Virus record (IMG/VR): IMGVR_UViG_3300031997_000010
Coordinates: 1-57,711 of that record
Strand: one strand, 5' to 3'
Origin: a virus
Length of the DNA: 57,711 nt
In this document: one piece after another, positions 1 to 8,991 of the stretch
Layout: each line of letters starts with the position of its first letter
Position numbering within the stretch: the first letter of the stretch is position 1
Translations under genes and position numbers: made by a program
The notes under the pieces: generated by a model
What the model was told of the DNA's origin: nothing
Seen by the model: the letters and a program-made list of their open reading frames with translations, nothing else
Databases searched by the model: none

Positions 1-1739
1 TGCTCGGTATCGTGAACGACAATCGAAAGCGCTTCTTCGAGTACGCCGATATACGCCTGATCAACGCGCATGCCTTCGTATTCCATACGGCCCAATACGC
101 GAGACGCCGGAATAGCATGCGTACGCATTAGGGGACGTACTTTAGACCGCTCAACGAAAATACGTCGAAGCTGTATATTAGCAAGTTGGCGTGTTACGTC
201 ACCATCGACTGCGCCGTAGATTTGCAGGTCATGTACGGGAATATTTTCAAAGCCCGCGTCTTTGCTAATTTGCTGCTCTTTCTTGGTACGCGGATCTTTA
301 GGGTGCTTCGGCTCTTTCAGCGTCTCAGGTTTTTCCGGCTTAGTAAACCACTTGACGGGTTTTTTGGGACGCCCGCGTTTGCCCTTCTCCCAGCTGGCTA
401 TATCGACAGACCAAGCTGCTTGGCGACCTGCTAGATAGTCTTTGCAGAAGTGATAATTTTCAAGGGCCAACGCATGCTCCCGCATAGCTGCGTCGTATTT
501 AACTTTCTCAACCTCGTAAATGACGAGAGCATCTTTGTATTCTTCGAGTTGTTTGAGAAAGCCAGGATGTTCCGTCGCAATAATCTTGCGTAGGTCTTCT
601 AGCTCTTTGCCCGCTTCATCTGCTTTAGAGACGATTTCGTTCTCTTCTAGAAGATCATAGAGTTTATCCTCGTAACCTCCGTATTGGGGTATATGATTTG
701 CTGTGAGGACTTTCAGGCCATAATTGCCCTTCTTGTCTTCATCGAGCAAATGCTCTCCCAGGAGCGTGTCCCAAAACACTTCGTTCACAGGCATGCCGTA
801 CTTGAGCTCTATGAACTTCAAATCGAATTTGGCGTTATGGAATATCTTGGGTTTACGGCACGCAAGTAGTTCTTTGATTTTAGCAGTAAGCTCCGGGAGC
901 CTACGGAGATATTCCGCGCCGGCGTTGGGGTGGTCGTACAGTAATGTGGCTGCCTTGCCGTCATCATACCCGAAACAAAATGCGATGATCTTAGAGGTAG
1001 CCTTTTCGGCGTATAGCGTATTTGTCTCGGTATCCACGGATATGTGTGAATCCGCCGCGCTTAAGTTGCCGCTTGTGTAACGCATAATCATGTCACAGGC
1101 CTCTAAGGCCTCGTCCATAGTTTTAGGCACCAGATAACACTTAGCCAATTCATCTAGGCTAAGTTGCGGCACGCTAGCATTTAGGACACGATCAAATATA
1201 TTGGTTAAATTGAGCTTGAATGTTTCGAAGACGCCTGGTGCCGCTAACAGTGCTTTTTCACTGAAAGATACATAGATAGGGGCTTCGTAGCTGTAGTGCT
1301 TGAGAAACTTGTTGCGCGAATCACTATATTGCTGCTTAGCACCCAGCTGGCGTAAAGCCGTCGCACCCATCGCCACAATGACTTTAGGCTCGAACTGCTT
1401 GATCACGCTCTGCACATTAGGCTGGCAGTGATGCAGTACTTCTTTATTGGGCGCGCTGTCGTCCAGGGATACGCATTGCGCCGCATAAGTAAACGCATAA
1501 GTAATAGGCGCGTATTTGGGATATTTGCGCGTCAAAAAGTCTAACGCCGAACGTACAACCTTGCCGCCGTGTCCCCTAAACGGAGTACCTGCCGTCCCGG
1601 TGCTCGCCGATATGTCGTCAGGTTGTTCCGCGATAAATAGGACTTGAACATGCCCGCTTTTATCACCACTACCGCAACGGCGGTTTTCGTATCTCGGACA
1701 GCCTTTGCAAATCTGTCCCTTACTTACGGGGTCAGTCAT
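1..1739 (-). CDS. UDG-domain/family A DNA polymerase fusion (3' end outside window)
   Basis: Replicative DNA polymerase; about 579 N-terminal residues are visible before the window edge. Residues 1-190 resemble a family 4 uracil-DNA glycosylase: CKGC near residue 12, AEQPDD in place of the usual GEAPG motif, PFRGHGGK, then further cysteines in AAQC and HHC that fit the iron-sulfur ligands. The later His-containing motif appears replaced by VSFSEKAL, so glycosylase activity is doubtful. A DEDD 3'-5' exonuclease follows (VDTETN; HNAKFD; YGAVD), interrupted by a Lys/Pro-rich insertion. MEYEGMRVD marks the start of the polymerase domain. The ATG overlaps the stop of the upstream primase-helicase gene (ATGA), so the two are translationally coupled. 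The polymerase palm lies beyond the window. Confidence 0.85.
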   Translation of the reverse strand, partial: MTDPVSKGQICKGCPRYENRRCGSGDKSGHVQVLFIAEQPDDISASTGTAGTPFRGHGGKVVRSALDFLTRKYPKYAPITYAFTYAAQCVSLDDSAPNKEVLHHCQPNVQSVIKQFEPKVIVAMGATALRQLGAKQQYSDSRNKFLKHYSYEAPIYVSFSEKALLAAPGVFETFKLNLTNIFDRVLNASVPQLSLDELAKCYLVPKTMDEALEACDMIMRYTSGNLSAADSHISVDTETNTLYAEKATSKIIAFCFGYDDGKAATLLYDHPNAGAEYLRRLPELTAKIKELLACRKPKIFHNAKFDLKFIELKYGMPVNEVFWDTLLGEHLLDEDKKGNYGLKVLTANHIPQYGGYEDKLYDLLEENEIVSKADEAGKELEDLRKIIATEHPGFLKQLEEYKDALVIYEVEKVKYDAAMREHALALENYHFCKDYLAGRQAAWSVDIASWEKGKRGRPKKPVKWFTKPEKPETLKEPKHPKDPRTKKEQQISKDAGFENIPVHDLQIYGAVDGDVTRQLANIQLRRIFVERSKVRPLMRTHAIPASRVLGRMEYEGMRVDQAYIGVLEEALSIVVHDTE

Positions 1740-4700
1740 CAACCTAGCCCTTCCATTGGATCTACCGCACTTGCCGGAGCTTCACGGAACGATATCTCCT
1801 TGGGCGGATTAAGTGCAGCGACTCTAGCATCCTCTTCTTTTTGATCTGCGCCTACTGCTTCTTCGTGACGCGCAATCAGCGACTGTACGGTGATAATGCT
1901 ATAGACATCTGAAGAACTCGTCATGCCTTTGGCCATGAGTCGACGTATAATGCCGAGTTTGTCGGCTTCAGGCTTACTCACAATCCAATCACTGACCGTC
2001 TCAGCTTCAGACTTAAGCGCGTAGGGCGTTCTTGTTTTGTACTGATTCTTTAGTAGATTTAGCCTTACTTCAGACCAGACTACACCAAGGCATTTACACG
2101 CGTCATCATAATAAACACCAACCTTTGTGTTATTTATCTTCTCACGGTCGTGCGGGTGTAAGAGTAATGCCTTGATAGTCGTCATTTGATTCTCTTCTTC
2201 GCGCGAAGGAATACTAGACGTAAGGATGGTATCTATGAGCGCATGGCCAGGCGTGCTGTGCGCACGCTCGTAGACCTGCTGCTTGCGCGTATCGCGGTAC
2301 TTATCAATGAACTTTTGACCGTCTTGACCAAACACATTGAGAATAGCCGCCATCGGCATGAGATTCTCAGTAAACCGATCCACGTTCTGTATCGTAGTCG
2401 TGCCTTTAGCATCCGCTTCACGGCGACTGCCGTAACGATCGTATAAATACGCGTACTGCGTCGCTACGTTAGGCGCTAACGTTATTGCGTTAATCAATAT
2501 GCTCAGACGAAGGTCTTGTATCTCCGTAGCGGTAAACGCGGCACGTAGCAACAGGCGCACGTTATTTCGGTTGGCGTTCTTTTTTAGGTTAACCGTGTTA
2601 AAACGGCTCTCATCCATGGGATCGTGAATAGGAGTGCCGCTCGCAGTAATCACAGTATTAGCGATATTGAAAGATCGACCCTTGCCATCCACCGTTCCCT
2701 GGTTGAGGGTAGTCGAACCACTCGTGGCTAACGACCGTGTACGTTGATAGAACAGTTTTCGATTACGGGATTCTATCGAGCCATCATCCGGATCATTCAT
2801 TTCATCCAAAACGGCAACAAGTCTTGTATTTGTGAATGTCTGGTAGAACGCAGCTTGTGTGAATGTATCGAGAGCTAGCGCATGGTCACATAGCGAAAAC
2901 TCTCGTAACTGTGGGTGGTTGGAGGTTACCGAAAGAAGTGTCGTCTTTCCCGATTCGAACTGCGCGTAGAAATGCGTAAGCATTCTCCGCATAGGCATTA
3001 CGTCATACAAATAGTTATAAAAAACCAGGCCAGCACAGTATAGCGCGTCAACCTCTTGATTTTTGAATTCAAAGCCGAGATTAATGAGCTTGTGTACTTT
3101 CTGAAAACACTCAAAGGGGCTGTACACCGGCCGCTGCATTAAGTCCTTCGGTGATTTAATGAGTTCCGTCCAACCTATACGCATGTCATCAATGAGGTTA
3201 TAGCGATGCTCTAGGTCAAACACTTGCCCGTTATCAAACGGTCCCTCTAATTCCGTGACAGCGGCTAATTTACTAAAATCAGGTGACCATTTTAGCTTGT
3301 AAATACTGTTGCCATTTATGAAATAGCCCGGGGCACCATTCTGCGTATGATCAAGGTGAATGCCTTGCCCTTTGACGCGGGTTTTGGCTTCATCTACCGA
3401 TTCAGCAGAAAGCATGCGGTACGCGCGCTGCACCGCGTCCTCGATCATGTCTTCAGTTTTATCCAGGGCAGTCTGGCCTGCATCAGGGGCTTCTACGTCG
3501 GGGAAATACGAAGGTAATCCGATCTCGTCACGTGCCCAATAGTACATACTGCCTTTGCTCGTATACCGGGCAAACTGCGTCATTGCAGAGTCTTTATTGA
3601 CCTGTACATATAAATACTGCTTTAGTTTCTTGTTCCACAGTTTGAGTACACCTGTATGGCTGTCCCACGTAGTGGTTTGGTATGTCTCCCCCATCCAATC
3701 TTTTATCTTCTCTACAAAACCCAGGGATGAGTCGTCTTTAAGACGCGTATGCCGGAGTATTTCACTAGCAGGAAGACTCGGGCATATTTTGTTGAATTCC
3801 TCAGCGAATACCTGCCGCTCTGTGTCATTTTTTAAGTAGCCCGTAAATTCAGTAGCTACTTCCTGTAAACCGATAACATTGTCGGGATGAATAACGGCTA
3901 TTTTTAGCTTCGCGCGATCTGCGCACCAACGTGTTGCGAATTCGTAATTCTTCGGATTACAGAATTCACGGTATACAACATCAAAACCGTGAATCTTTAT
4001 AGCTTCATCGGGGTCTATTTTACCCGGTACGTGGTTGCGTATACGTTGTGGCCATTTAAATACTTGAATAGCAATATCGCGTGTTTTCGGCAAAACACTC
4101 GTAGGGTAGAGATCGCCCGCCGCATCGTCATCTCCGATTAACCGGCACTCGCTAAATCCGAGATCAGTCATAAAGTCTACGCCGCTATGGCCTGCACCGC
4201 CGAGCGCTATGATCACTTCATCTACATCAGCACAGTGCGTCAACATGCCCTGAATAATTGCAAGCGCGTCGTGCTCTCCTTCTACAGCCGTAAAGCGCGT
4301 AACTTTTTCACTCGAATAGTGCTTATAAAAAGCCGACACATTTAATCCAAATGCACCTAGCTCCGCAGTATCCACAGCCTTTATAAACCGTACGGACTCT
4401 TTATCCGGTCCGGGTATGCGCAATTTAAACGCAGTCAATTTGTCGGGAGACAAACCGTACGCATATACGACGCAATTCATGTAGGTGACGTTTAGGTAGT
4501 CGCCGACGAGACGCATACACCAGAGAATATCGTCTTCATTGGCGCCTGCCTGCGCGCACAATTTTTGGAGATCAACCGATGTTGGCAACATGCCGATACA
4601 GCCCAGCATATCTACTGACGTAAGGCCTCGGTTTTTTAACCAAGTGACAGTAGATACGGCCGACTGCGGCGCTTTATCAGCAACCCACACGTTGCATAAA

Positions 4701-5107
4701 TAGCGATGAAACACCTCGCTCAATAGCTTCATGCGGTGTTGTTCTAACTCGGTCGCGTCTAATTTCTTGAGATCAAGCTTCTCAATTTTGAAATGGTCGC
4801 GGAACATCCGCGCCACATCCATATAGCTGCCTGGAATATACTTACTGGCAAACTTGATAGGGTCAGTAATATAAGTGTTGCATGCAAAACACTTGAAGTG
4901 ACCCTTATATATATTCAACGTACCCGACGGGTTAGTATCCGGATGGTACGGGCACTGGAGCTTGATCGTATGCCCTGCGGGCTTTACCTGCTGGGCACCT
5001 ACTGTATTCAGTAGTGTCATCCAGTTCTCGGTAGGTTGCTTCCAAAGCTTACGAAGCTCAGTCGGATCAAACTTAGGTGTTTTCGGCCCCTTTTCTTGCT
5101 TCGCCAT
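1739..5107 (-). CDS. Primase-helicase (CHC2 zinc finger, TOPRIM-like, P-loop helicase)
   Basis: Predicted to make primers and unwind DNA at the phage fork. With the start at 5107 the product has 1122 residues. A zinc finger has C52, H55, C73 and C76. A TOPRIM-like domain has VEGEHDAL near residue 273 and IGDDDAAGD near 323. A C-terminal P-loop ATPase has FESGKTTL near 714, the Walker B VLDEMND near 762, a sensor-like TASGTP and a DESRF arginine. This resembles SF3/D5-type primase-helicases more than DnaB. I prefer 5107 over an in-frame start at 5173 because a GGGGGA site precedes it; it still overlaps the upstream nuclease gene by 35 nt. The Walker A lacks its usual first glycine. Confidence 0.85.
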   Translation of the reverse strand: MAKQEKGPKTPKFDPTELRKLWKQPTENWMTLLNTVGAQQVKPAGHTIKLQCPYHPDTNPSGTLNIYKGHFKCFACNTYITDPIKFASKYIPGSYMDVARMFRDHFKIEKLDLKKLDATELEQHRMKLLSEVFHRYLCNVWVADKAPQSAVSTVTWLKNRGLTSVDMLGCIGMLPTSVDLQKLCAQAGANEDDILWCMRLVGDYLNVTYMNCVVYAYGLSPDKLTAFKLRIPGPDKESVRFIKAVDTAELGAFGLNVSAFYKHYSSEKVTRFTAVEGEHDALAIIQGMLTHCADVDEVIIALGGAGHSGVDFMTDLGFSECRLIGDDDAAGDLYPTSVLPKTRDIAIQVFKWPQRIRNHVPGKIDPDEAIKIHGFDVVYREFCNPKNYEFATRWCADRAKLKIAVIHPDNVIGLQEVATEFTGYLKNDTERQVFAEEFNKICPSLPASEILRHTRLKDDSSLGFVEKIKDWMGETYQTTTWDSHTGVLKLWNKKLKQYLYVQVNKDSAMTQFARYTSKGSMYYWARDEIGLPSYFPDVEAPDAGQTALDKTEDMIEDAVQRAYRMLSAESVDEAKTRVKGQGIHLDHTQNGAPGYFINGNSIYKLKWSPDFSKLAAVTELEGPFDNGQVFDLEHRYNLIDDMRIGWTELIKSPKDLMQRPVYSPFECFQKVHKLINLGFEFKNQEVDALYCAGLVFYNYLYDVMPMRRMLTHFYAQFESGKTTLLSVTSNHPQLREFSLCDHALALDTFTQAAFYQTFTNTRLVAVLDEMNDPDDGSIESRNRKLFYQRTRSLATSGSTTLNQGTVDGKGRSFNIANTVITASGTPIHDPMDESRFNTVNLKKNANRNNVRLLLRAAFTATEIQDLRLSILINAITLAPNVATQYAYLYDRYGSRREADAKGTTTIQNVDRFTENLMPMAAILNVFGQDGQKFIDKYRDTRKQQVYERAHSTPGHALIDTILTSSIPSREEENQMTTIKALLLHPHDREKINNTKVGVYYDDACKCLGVVWSEVRLNLLKNQYKTRTPYALKSEAETVSDWIVSKPEADKLGIIRRLMAKGMTSSSDVYSIITVQSLIARHEEAVGADQKEEDARVAALNPPKEISFREAPASAVDPMEGLG

Positions 5108-5876
5108 CAATCCCCCGGAACGTACAAATTTCACGGAAATCGCACCACTTGCAATGCGCCCCCGGCGTTGCAATAGCTGCGTCTACCCGCTCAGCTTTTT
5201 TATTCAAATAGCCAAGCAACCACGGCTGCAATACCTCACGTATATACTGAGGCGCAACGGGACTTCCCCATTCAAGTTTACCGTGTGCTACGTAGTGTAG
5301 GGCGCATTGAACCCCTTTTAAATGAGGAAAAACTGCGAGCGCCATAACCGTGTAGAAGTCTAGTTGCGTCTTATAGTAAGACGCGGGGCGGACTCTTCCA
5401 GACTTATGGTCGAAGACGATAACATAGTCACTCTCCAAGACCAAGGACATATCCACGATGCCGCGAATGATACCGTCCTTGTCAAAGAACTCGCAAGATT
5501 TAAACCCTGCGGTGACAGCCCATTTGGATTCCAGTAGCGTTTGTCTCACAGGATTATTCACTGTGAATTTATTTATGCGTTTCTGGAATTCCAACATGTT
5601 CTGTGCGAAGGAGCGCACTTTCTCTTGATCATTGTACGTGAGCTCGGCTTCTGATTCAGCAATAGCGTTATCGAGACAGTCTTGGATCGACTGTCCTTGT
5701 AGGAGTAACTCCTGTGCTCTATGCACGGTTACTCCCACCTTGGCAGCAGTACCTTTGTCGCCGGTAGGTATTTTATCGATATAGCGGTATTTAAACGCTA
5801 GAGGACAAGTACCTGCGAGAGAAGCTTTTGAAGGCGACCACGCGGCGTATTTCAACAAAGGCAAAGCTTTTGACAT
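5073..5876 (-). CDS. Cas4/RecB-like PD-(D/E)XK exonuclease
   Basis: Predicted iron-sulfur DNA nuclease of the Cas4/RecB group, probably acting in replication-linked recombination or end processing. Visible motifs are a cysteine in GTCPLAFKYRY, the motif I histidine in VHRAQE, the catalytic IRGIVD and FDHKSG (D...DxK), QLDFYTV as the following helix, and a C-terminal CKWCDFREIC cluster that completes four cysteines. ATG 5876 (267 residues) follows AGGTG; an in-frame GTG lies at 5882. It is the first gene of a cluster with primase-helicase and DNA polymerase, all overlapping. A strong terminator-like hairpin lies immediately upstream, separating it from the ssDNA-binding gene. No CRISPR array or other cas gene is present, so Cas4 describes the fold only. 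Confidence 0.8.
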   Translation of the reverse strand: MSKALPLLKYAAWSPSKASLAGTCPLAFKYRYIDKIPTGDKGTAAKVGVTVHRAQELLLQGQSIQDCLDNAIAESEAELTYNDQEKVRSFAQNMLEFQKRINKFTVNNPVRQTLLESKWAVTAGFKSCEFFDKDGIIRGIVDMSLVLESDYVIVFDHKSGRVRPASYYKTQLDFYTVMALAVFPHLKGVQCALHYVAHGKLEWGSPVAPQYIREVLQPWLLGYLNKKAERVDAAIATPGAHCKWCDFREICTFRGIDGEARKGAENT

Positions 5877-5884
5877 GGGCACCT

Positions 5885-5922
5885 AAAAAAGCAGCGCAAT
5901 ATCTCTCAGATACTGCGCTGCT
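5885..5922 (-). terminator. Intrinsic terminator after the ssDNA-binding gene
   Basis: On the minus strand two 15-nt arms (5908-5922 and 5890-5904) pair with one mismatch around a 3-nt loop and are followed by a run of T (A tract 5885-5890 on plus). It lies 6 nt after the stop at 5929 and directly before the start at 5876. It may cap or attenuate reading into the nuclease, primase and polymerase genes. Confidence 0.85.
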
Positions 5923-5928
5923 AATCAC

Positions 5929-6783
5929 TCAAACGGAATCGCGGAAATTGATCTCTTGTGGGACTTCTTCGCCCTCAGCGGGGATCACGCCGCCGGCACC
6001 GCCGCCGCCGCCGCCACCGCCGCCACCGCCGGTAGTGCCCATACGGCTATATTCGGCCTGCATAAGCACGGCCTTTCGGTAGCTATTCTGAAAGAATTCA
6101 AATAGCATGTCGCAAACCTTGGCAACTTCCGGTGAAGTGCGGTGATTTGTCACTGCTACTTTGAGTATGAAGTAATTGACCTTGGGCTGTACGACGCGCT
6201 CAGACGACAGAATAAACGAGCGTGTCCACAGATGCGGCGGTGACGCTAGTTGACTTATAGAGCGACCTGCTTTGGCGCTCGTCTTAATAAAGTCGATTTT
6301 GTACAACGCAGACAAATCGCTGGCCATTACGTAATAGCTCAGGCCTTTGCTGCAATCAGGGCGTTCATCTGGGACGTAACGTCCGTAAGGACACTTGGCG
6401 CATTCGCCGTACTTCGAGCCTGTAATCGCATCGAGTGAGCGACATTCTACTTTATCATCGCCCCACTTGGTGCGCATGTTGTGTGTGAAAATCGGGATAA
6501 ATTCGAGGTTATCCCCAATATGATCACTCTTGGACGTATACAATTGCCCGGCGGCAGTGTTCGATGGTATCATCGACGAATTCGACATATTCTGTTTCAA
6601 CATCAACTGCGTGATCCGGGAACGCTGGGGACCTTCGATCCCTTTCACTGTCGTGATTGTCTGCTCTGACAATTCTTGAATCTTCAGACCTAGTGCTGTA
6701 TCGGAAACGGTGTCTGCATAGGCTTTGAGTAGTGTCGATACGCTGTTGATTGTGTCATCATACTTCTGAATTTCGTTGCTCAT
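5929..6783 (-). CDS. Putative ssDNA-binding protein with polyglycine linker
   Basis: Predicted product of 284 residues from ATG 6783, preceded by GAGGG; longer in-frame starts run into the sigma-factor leader and lack a ribosome site. The central region has a cysteine set (VECRSLDA, ECAKCPYG, DCSKG) followed by a beta-rich stretch with KIDFIKTSAKAG. I associate this pattern with single-strand-binding or recombination proteins of large phages, from memory only. A run of 11 glycines then leads to an acidic tail ending INFRDSV, an architecture like SSB linkers and protein-interaction tips. A terminator follows at once, suggesting higher expression than the downstream polymerase cluster. The exact family is uncertain. 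Confidence 0.5.
   Translation of the reverse strand: MSNEIQKYDDTINSVSTLLKAYADTVSDTALGLKIQELSEQTITTVKGIEGPQRSRITQLMLKQNMSNSSMIPSNTAAGQLYTSKSDHIGDNLEFIPIFTHNMRTKWGDDKVECRSLDAITGSKYGECAKCPYGRYVPDERPDCSKGLSYYVMASDLSALYKIDFIKTSAKAGRSISQLASPPHLWTRSFILSSERVVQPKVNYFILKVAVTNHRTSPEVAKVCDMLFEFFQNSYRKAVLMQAEYSRMGTTGGGGGGGGGGGAGGVIPAEGEEVPQEINFRDSV
5998..6030 (-). repeat. GGN codon repeat encoding eleven glycines
   Basis: A 33-bp run of GGC/GGT codons (minus strand) encodes the polyglycine linker of the putative ssDNA-binding protein. Its length could vary by slippage. Confidence 0.9.
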
Positions 6784-6863
6784 GCTGGATGCCCTCTGAG
6801 GCTGTTTGACGAACTGGTAAGCTACCCCAAACTGTGTAGCAGCACAATAGCTGAGAGAGAAAC

Positions 6864-7547
6864 ATGAGTTCAAAACCGTCCAACGATTCGCTTGCTCGTT
6901 ATTATAAAGAAGTTGAAGCAACGAGTATGCTAACCGCCGAGAACGAGCGAGAACTCATCCGACGCTATCAGAACACCAAAGACGCAAAAGCAAAAGATTT
7001 AATAGTCAAAGGCGCACTACGTTACGTTATATCCGAAGCCCGCAAGCATCCACGCAGCCATATGGAACGACAGACCTTAGAAGACTTGATAGCTGCGGGC
7101 AATATTGGATTAATTCGCGCGCTGACTAAATTTAAACCTGAGGCAGGCACTCGGTTTCTGACATACGCCAGTTGGTGGGTACGCCACGAAATGCGTGAAG
7201 AAGGCCGCCGTCTAGGACTCGTACACGTACCTACGCACGCAATGGCGAAGGGTATACGCAGTCCTAATACGACGGAATACACCGAAAACACTATCAGTGA
7301 TGAAGACTCTAGTATAGATGGTTACGCGGTAACCATTGAGATGCAGCAAAGTCTGCTAAAACTTTTCGACATTACAAATTTATCTATACGTGAGACGTAC
7401 ATCATTAAAGCGTCATTCGGTATTCACACAGGCCCTAAAACGCTAAAGCAGATAGGGCGTATATTAGAAATAACAGGAGAGCGGGTACGGCAACTGCGCG
7501 AGACCGCAATTACTAAATTGCGCAGCGCCGCAGCACGCATGAATTAG
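6864..7547 (+). CDS. Sigma-70-family RNA polymerase sigma factor
   Basis: Promoter-recognition factor of 227 residues. Region 2 runs about residues 70-115 (DLIAAGNIGLIRAL, then FKPEAGTRFLTYASWWVRHEM), covering core binding and -10 recognition. Region 4 is the C-terminal helix-turn-helix (LKQIGRILEITGERVRQLRE, about 190-215). The linker between them (VHVPTHAMAKG to ISDEDSS) is short, so region 3 is reduced. Region 1.1 is absent. The start follows GAGAG. It is the only plus-strand gene in the left arm, diverging from the ssDNA-binding gene and overlapping the parB-like gene by 4 nt at its end. With the phage RNA polymerase genes at 15995-23061 it could form a phage holoenzyme; it could instead redirect the host core. 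Confidence 0.93.
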   Translation: MSSKPSNDSLARYYKEVEATSMLTAENERELIRRYQNTKDAKAKDLIVKGALRYVISEARKHPRSHMERQTLEDLIAAGNIGLIRALTKFKPEAGTRFLTYASWWVRHEMREEGRRLGLVHVPTHAMAKGIRSPNTTEYTENTISDEDSSIDGYAVTIEMQQSLLKLFDITNLSIRETYIIKASFGIHTGPKTLKQIGRILEITGERVRQLRETAITKLRSAAARMN

Positions 7548-8554
7548 AGAGTGTTCGAAGCCGTCACAATTTTCTTGGGACGTCCGCGCTTCTTTTTAAC
7601 AGGCGCCGCATCGGCCTCAGCCGTCGCCACATCTTCGTCGTCTCCTGGATCTACACTCACCAACTCCGGTTCGTCCTCCGTTTTATTGTCCTTCGCGTGG
7701 TAGTTTACGTCGGAATACTTATCCACAGCCTTGAGCTCTTTGAGTTCGAGGTCACCCAGCGCTACCCGCATACCTGCCGCGACACCGTTGTAGAAGGCCT
7801 TGTCGTGTTTGTCATTGATACGCGACTCAGCTTCGAATGACGCGTCACTCACCCACTGCATCAGGTTACGTGACGTAGGTCGTCCTTTATTGGCATATTT
7901 ACGACGCTTGCCGCTTCCGCTTGCGGCTTCCTTCAGTAACTTGCGCGCATCTGCACGCGTATCCGCGCTAAGTACCTGGGTCACCAACGCGTTCTGTTGT
8001 TCTTCAGGCACATCGGCGATGTGTAGCGCTTGCTCTAGCGTGATATCTCCAGCTTTTAAAGCTTGCTGGGCTTGTGTAGAAAGTTGCGTCGCAACCTTGT
8101 GGTGGTAGCTTACCCACGACTGGTTGCGTCCCAACCGCGTTGCAATCTCACGCTGTTCCAGGCCTGCAAGCACCAAGCGCTTGACCTGTTGGGCAATTTC
8201 GAAAGTGGTCAGAGCCTTACGTTCGATATTCTCTTTGAGATTTCGTACCCGGAGTTCCTCCAGGTTTCCCTCATTGAGCACTGCATCGATCGTCGCGTAC
8301 GCGTCAGGTCCAAGTTCATCACGAATCTTGGATATGGCGAAGTAGCGGCGAAAGCCGTATACAAGGAAGAATTTCTGTCCATCTGTATCGGAACCGGAAT
8401 TCTTCTGCGATACTCCGATTGGCTGCAGCAGCCCGTCGTCCATAATGGACTGTTTCAGGGCATCGATATCTGGGTATTCAACCCGACCGTTGAAGTCCGT
8501 ATCCGCAATAATTGCTTCGAACGGTATTGTAACGTTACGCTTTTTAGCTGGCAT
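7544..8554 (-). CDS. ParB/Spo0J-like DNA-binding protein
   Basis: Product of 336 residues. An N-terminal ParB-like domain (about 10-120) has DIDALKQSIMDDGLLQPI and VYGFRRYFAI, matching the GERRxxA-type box with Phe in place of Glu. It is followed by NLKENIERKALTTFEIAQ and a helix-turn-helix (REIATRLGRNQSWVSYHHKV, about 140-160). The C-terminal end is charged and finishes in an AT-hook-like KKKRGRPKK. No parA neighbour or parS-like repeat is seen, so a role in transcription or genome organisation is as likely as partition. ATG 8554 follows AGGGG. It is the last gene of the minus-strand run reading from about 9170. Confidence 0.85.
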   Translation of the reverse strand: MPAKKRNVTIPFEAIIADTDFNGRVEYPDIDALKQSIMDDGLLQPIGVSQKNSGSDTDGQKFFLVYGFRRYFAISKIRDELGPDAYATIDAVLNEGNLEELRVRNLKENIERKALTTFEIAQQVKRLVLAGLEQREIATRLGRNQSWVSYHHKVATQLSTQAQQALKAGDITLEQALHIADVPEEQQNALVTQVLSADTRADARKLLKEAASGSGKRRKYANKGRPTSRNLMQWVSDASFEAESRINDKHDKAFYNGVAAGMRVALGDLELKELKAVDKYSDVNYHAKDNKTEDEPELVSVDPGDDEDVATAEADAAPVKKKRGRPKKIVTASNTL

Positions 8555-8566
8555 TTCGTGAAACCC

Positions 8567-8764
8567 CTAGTTTGTAAACAGGCTGCGCAGAAACGCAGCA
8601 ATACTAGCGAATGCAGAAACAATATGTGGAAGCTGTAGCCAACGAATAATCTCGTCAACTACTTGTAGGAAAGTTCTGAACGGCGAAACAAACACGACAG
8701 TTGCTGGATCATTTGCAGTGTGCGTGAATTCGTAACTAACTACTCGTTGCGGTCCCTTAACCAA
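8567..8764 (-). CDS. Small protein with hydrophobic C-terminus
   Basis: A 65-residue product starting at TTG 8764. The start is supported by an AGGAGG site 4 nt upstream. The C-terminal half is a hydrophobic or amphipathic stretch (FLQVVDEIIRWLQLPHIVSA, then FASIAAFLRSLF), suggesting membrane association. It overlaps the end of the preceding gene by 25 nt and lies 12 nt ahead of the ParB-like gene in the same run. I recognise no family. Confidence 0.6.
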   Translation of the reverse strand: MVKGPQRVVSYEFTHTANDPATVVFVSPFRTFLQVVDEIIRWLQLPHIVSAFASIAAFLRSLFTN

Positions 8765-8991
8765 GCTGCCTCCTCTTTAACTTTCATTTTGTTGATGAAA
8801 GCTAGGTCGAGTTGTGATAACGCTACCCCCTCAAGTACGTCACCGACTGCTTGATGAAACTCTGCTAGTATTTCGTCTCTCGGCCCATTCGTTGCAACGC
8901 TGACGATGTACAACGCACGTATGATGCTTGCACGCTGTGTGACTAAATCACTAATGGAGCGTACAATACTGCTACGTTTGCTTATCGTCAT
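8740..8991 (-). CDS. Hypothetical protein
   Basis: An 83-residue product if it starts at ATG 8991. Longer in-frame starts back to 9078 would overlap the zinc-ribbon gene in another frame. It contains SISDLVTQRASIIRALYIVS and a charged C-terminus (INKMKVKEEAAWLRDRNE). It overlaps the upstream zinc-ribbon gene by 20 nt and the downstream TTG-start gene by 25 nt, as in a coupled phage operon. No family is recognised and the ribosome site is weak. Confidence 0.5.
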   Translation of the reverse strand: MTISKRSSIVRSISDLVTQRASIIRALYIVSVATNGPRDEILAEFHQAVGDVLEGVALSQLDLAFINKMKVKEEAAWLRDRNE

